In this document: one piece after another, positions 6,118 to 7,821 of the stretch
How the letters are laid out: each line of letters opens with the position of its first letter
How positions within the stretch are numbered: the first letter of the stretch is position 1
Assembly: GCA_017437705.1 (NCBI GenBank)
Contig: JAFRYJ010000085.1
Coordinates: 1-7,821 of the forward strand
Origin: Lachnospiraceae bacterium
Lineage (GTDB): Bacteria; Bacillota_A; Clostridia; Lachnospirales; Lachnospiraceae
Direction: 5' to 3'
Length of the DNA: 7,821 nt
Program-made: the position numbers and the translations under genes
The notes under the pieces: generated by a model
What the model saw: only the letters and a program-made list of their open reading frames with translations
Database searches by the model: none
Told to the model about the DNA's origin: nothing

Positions 6118-6134
6118 TGCCGGACCTTCCGGCA
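6118..6134 (-). other. Intercistronic hairpin between the reductase genes
   Basis: In the mRNA sense, TGCCGGA-AGG-TCCGGCA is a perfect 7-bp stem with a 3-nt loop, directly after the stop of the ketopantoate-reductase-like gene. It covers the upstream candidate ATG of the flavin reductase (6133-6135), which argues for the downstream start at 6102. No U tract follows. It could stabilise the upstream message or tune downstream translation. Confidence 0.5.
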
Positions 6135-6139
6135 TCCGT

Positions 6140-7054
6140 TTATTTTGTACCCTTCAGCTTCTCAGCTATCTTTGTATATTCAGGTACAGGAATCCCCAGC
6201 TTCTCGCCCAGGCGCACCACCTCGAAAACCAGTCCGTCCACCTCCGAAGGCCGGCCCGCCATGATGTCCCGCTGCATGGAAGTCGTTGCTGTGGGCACCA
6301 GGCCTTTCAGTATCTTCAGATTCCTCTCAGCCAGATCCTCTTTGAAAGTGATGCCCATTGCGTGGCCGATGGCCTCCACTTCTTTGACCAGCTTTACGAA
6401 GCAGTCCTGATACTCGCCTTCCTGCTGTATCGGCCCCGCGGGAACACCGTAATAAGTCCCGCATGCCCCCTGAGGGGAAACATATGAGAATTTGACCAGC
6501 GCATCACGCTGGATGTTGTCGCTGAGGATACCCGTGATGCCGCTTTCGATAAGCTCTTCCTCGATCTCTTTAAATACGGGGAGATATTCCTCCCGGCTCC
6601 GCGGACCGAATACGACTCTAAGTATCTTTCCGTTCATCTTTATAACGCCGGGACTGTCTATCTGTGCAGCCACATAGATGCAGCCATCGGTAACGGGCAC
6701 GCCGGGGAGCTTAGCCTGCATCATGCCGCCGGTGCCGTAGATATTGAGTATCGGTATGATCACCGGGGTGCAGTCCTTAGTGATGCGCTGCAGAAACGGC
6801 ATGACATCATTCATGGAATAGCCCTTGACGCAGACGATGACCACGTCCGGCCTGCCGTCGTATTCCTCCATGGTACAGGTTTTTACCGGGTCGATCGTAA
6901 ATGCTCCGTCGGGGTGAAGGATCTTAAGGCCGTGCTCCTTCATGGCTTTCAGATGCTCGCCTCTCGCGATGAACGTAACGTCTTTTCCGGCTCTTGCCAG
7001 AAATGCACCGACAGGGCCGCCTGTTCCTCCGGTTCCGATAATAAGATATTTCAT
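6140..7054 (-). CDS. Ketopantoate reductase (PanE/ApbA) family NAD(P)H oxidoreductase
   Basis: The 304-residue protein matches the PanE/ApbA family, whose founding member reduces 2-dehydropantoate to pantoate for CoA synthesis. Some members instead reduce branched-chain 2-keto acids. An N-terminal Rossmann fold starts MKYLIIGTGGTGGPVGAFLA with a glycine-rich loop at 7-13. Asn104 occupies the family's conserved Asn position, but the usual QNG motif reads LNIYGTGG. Lys188 (ALVKFSYVSPQGA) fits the catalytic lysine. The C-terminal signature TSMQRDIMAGRPSEVDGL (258-275) supplies Ser259 and Glu271. The ATG at 7052-7054 has AAGGAG upstream at normal spacing. It is the first gene of the operon and the flavin reductase follows within about 40 nt. 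Because of the divergent QNG region and the neighbours, a 2-keto acid other than ketopantoate is possible. The family is clear, the substrate open. Confidence 0.86.
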   Translation of the reverse strand: MKYLIIGTGGTGGPVGAFLARAGKDVTFIARGEHLKAMKEHGLKILHPDGAFTIDPVKTCTMEEYDGRPDVVIVCVKGYSMNDVMPFLQRITKDCTPVIIPILNIYGTGGMMQAKLPGVPVTDGCIYVAAQIDSPGVIKMNGKILRVVFGPRSREEYLPVFKEIEEELIESGITGILSDNIQRDALVKFSYVSPQGACGTYYGVPAGPIQQEGEYQDCFVKLVKEVEAIGHAMGITFKEDLAERNLKILKGLVPTATTSMQRDIMAGRPSEVDGLVFEVVRLGEKLGIPVPEYTKIAEKLKGTK

Positions 7055-7102
7055 GATGTCTCTCCTTCTGCTGACGCTTTATTGTTTTCCGATACAGTTT
7101 AT

Positions 7103-7131
7103 ATTCTATCCCAAAACCCTGATGATTTCAG
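7103..7131 (-). promoter_or_regulatory. Candidate promoter of the reductase-GNAT operon
   Basis: On the minus strand, CTGAAA (7126-7131) and TAGAAT (7103-7108) are separated by 17 nt. They match the sigma-A consensus at 4/6 and 5/6 positions. The predicted start near 7096 would give a leader of about 42 nt. This is the best candidate in the 164-nt divergent gap (7055-7218) for this direction. Confidence 0.45.
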
Positions 7132-7182
7132 CATCTATATGCATAATTGACGTTCAGGGACGCATGTGAAGCGTTTTTAACG

Positions 7183-7211
7183 TTTACTGTTTCCGCCGCA
7201 TCCTGTAAAAT
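7183..7211 (+). promoter_or_regulatory. Candidate promoter of azlC, predicted leaderless
   Basis: TTTACT (7183-7188) and TAAAAT (7206-7211) are separated by 17 nt and match the sigma-A consensus at 4/6 and 5/6 positions. A start site 7-8 nt past the -10 falls on or next to the A of the azlC ATG at 7219. No SD sequence lies in the bases before that ATG, which agrees with a leaderless message. Confidence 0.45.
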
Positions 7212-7218
7212 ATCTCTC

Positions 7219-7821
7219 ATGGAAAAGTATCTTACACGTGCGGAAAAAGTAAAAGCATTCAGAGAAGGCATCGTCGCCGGGATCCCCATCGGTCTCGGTT
7301 ATTTTGCTGTCTCCTTTTCTCTCGGCATCGCTGCAAGGGGCGCGGGCCTGAGCCCCGTGCAGGGCTTTATAGCCAGCATACTCTGCCTTGCATCGGCCGG
7401 GGAATACGTGGGCTTTACGCTTATCGCCGCATCGGCTTCCTATATCGAGGTCGCCATAGCCACCTTCATCGCCAATGCCAGGTATCTTCTCATGAGCACG
7501 TCCCTGAGCCAGCGGCTCCATCCCGATATGCCATACAGGCACAGGTTCTTCCTGGCCTACGGCATCACCGACGAGCTGTTCGGCATTGCAGTATCAAGGG
7601 AGGGTTATCTTAACCCGTATTACAGCTACGGTGCATTCCTGCCCTCCATGCCTCTCTGGGCCATCGGTACCGCACTGGGGATAATCGCCGGGAACGCGCT
7701 GCCCGTGGGCGTCGTTTCAGCGCTTAGCGTGGCGCTGTTCGGCATGTTTATCGCCATAATCATTCCGCCGGCAAAAAAGGATCTAATCAGACTGGGGCTT
7801 ATAGTCGTAAGCTTTGCCTTA
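7219..7821 (+). CDS. azlC: AzlC-family branched-chain amino acid exporter, large subunit (partial)
   Basis: AzlC is the large membrane subunit of the AzlCD exporter, which expels branched-chain amino acids (and toxic analogues such as 4-azaleucine in Bacillus subtilis). The window holds 201 codons; the family usually has 230-240, so a C-terminal segment and probably azlD lie beyond the right edge. After a short charged N-terminus (MEKYLTRAEKVKAFREG) come hydrophobic segments at about 18-38, 48-60, 64-85, 139-160 and 163-183, with a last one starting near 190. Family motifs GIPIGLGYFAVSFSLG (21-36), ANARYLLMS (85-93) and AYGITDELFG (113-122) are present. The ATG at 7219 fits homologues, but no SD precedes it. 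It is transcribed divergently from the reductase operon, sharing the 164-nt gap 7055-7218. Confidence 0.93.
   Translation, partial: MEKYLTRAEKVKAFREGIVAGIPIGLGYFAVSFSLGIAARGAGLSPVQGFIASILCLASAGEYVGFTLIAASASYIEVAIATFIANARYLLMSTSLSQRLHPDMPYRHRFFLAYGITDELFGIAVSREGYLNPYYSYGAFLPSMPLWAIGTALGIIAGNALPVGVVSALSVALFGMFIAIIIPPAKKDLIRLGLIVVSFAL

Noticed and set aside
7138..7145. TATGCATA palindrome in the divergent azlC/reductase gap
   Set aside because: Eight bases of self-complementary AT-rich sequence with no second copy or known operator resemblance; likely chance.
7177..7542. 121-codon minus-strand open frame overlapping azlC
   Set aside because: It is antisense to a clear AzlC protein. The composition is Gly/Lys/Cys-rich without family resemblance, and it would run through the divergent promoter region.
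1..7821. CRISPR array, insertion sequence, tRNA/rRNA, phage or defence genes
   Set aside because: No regularly spaced repeats, terminal inverted repeats with transposase, or structural RNA genes were seen on either strand. All coding space is accounted for by housekeeping and metabolic genes.

Overview
This window most likely comes from an anaerobic clostridial Firmicute, probably Lachnospiraceae. The EF-G protein has the long switch-I/G3 insertion and the '[18 protein letters not shown]' wording typical of that family. S12 carries the 13-14 residue insertion seen in Firmicutes. The base composition is moderate, the promoters are of the sigma-A type (TTGACA/TATAAT), and the Shine-Dalgarno (SD) sites are strong (GGAGG). 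The family assignment rests on remembered protein signatures, not on a search.

Left half (1-3610, all minus strand): this is the classic str operon, read right to left as rpsL (S12), rpsG (S7), fusA (EF-G) and tuf (EF-Tu, cut off by the window edge). A perfect-consensus promoter lies upstream of rpsL, and a second good promoter sits in the fusA-tuf gap. The rpsG and fusA leaders contain hairpins, and a 10-nt motif is shared by the rpsL and rpsG leaders. The main anomaly is an in-frame TAG at codon 608 of 706 in fusA. It replaces a conserved lysine exactly where domain V begins, yet everything downstream is intact EF-G sequence.

Right half (3660-7210): a second minus-strand operon encodes a ketopantoate-reductase-family enzyme, a large FMN/Fe-S/FAD old-yellow-enzyme-type reductase (enoate/dienoyl-CoA reductase architecture) and a small GNAT acetyltransferase, with gaps of at most about 40 nt. 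A hairpin lies at its 3' end. A second hairpin with a U tract overlaps the rpsL promoter start and may stop read-through into the str operon.

Far right (7219-7821, plus strand): the divergent azlC encodes the large subunit of a branched-chain amino acid exporter and is cut by the window edge. It appears to be leaderless. The 2-keto-acid-reductase-like gene, the 2-enoate-reductase-like gene and the branched-chain exporter together hint at reductive branched-chain (Stickland-type) metabolism, but this is inference.

No tRNA, rRNA, CRISPR array, insertion sequence or gene-free stretch over 300 nt was seen. The longest gaps are 3480-3713 and 7055-7218, and both hold regulatory elements described below.
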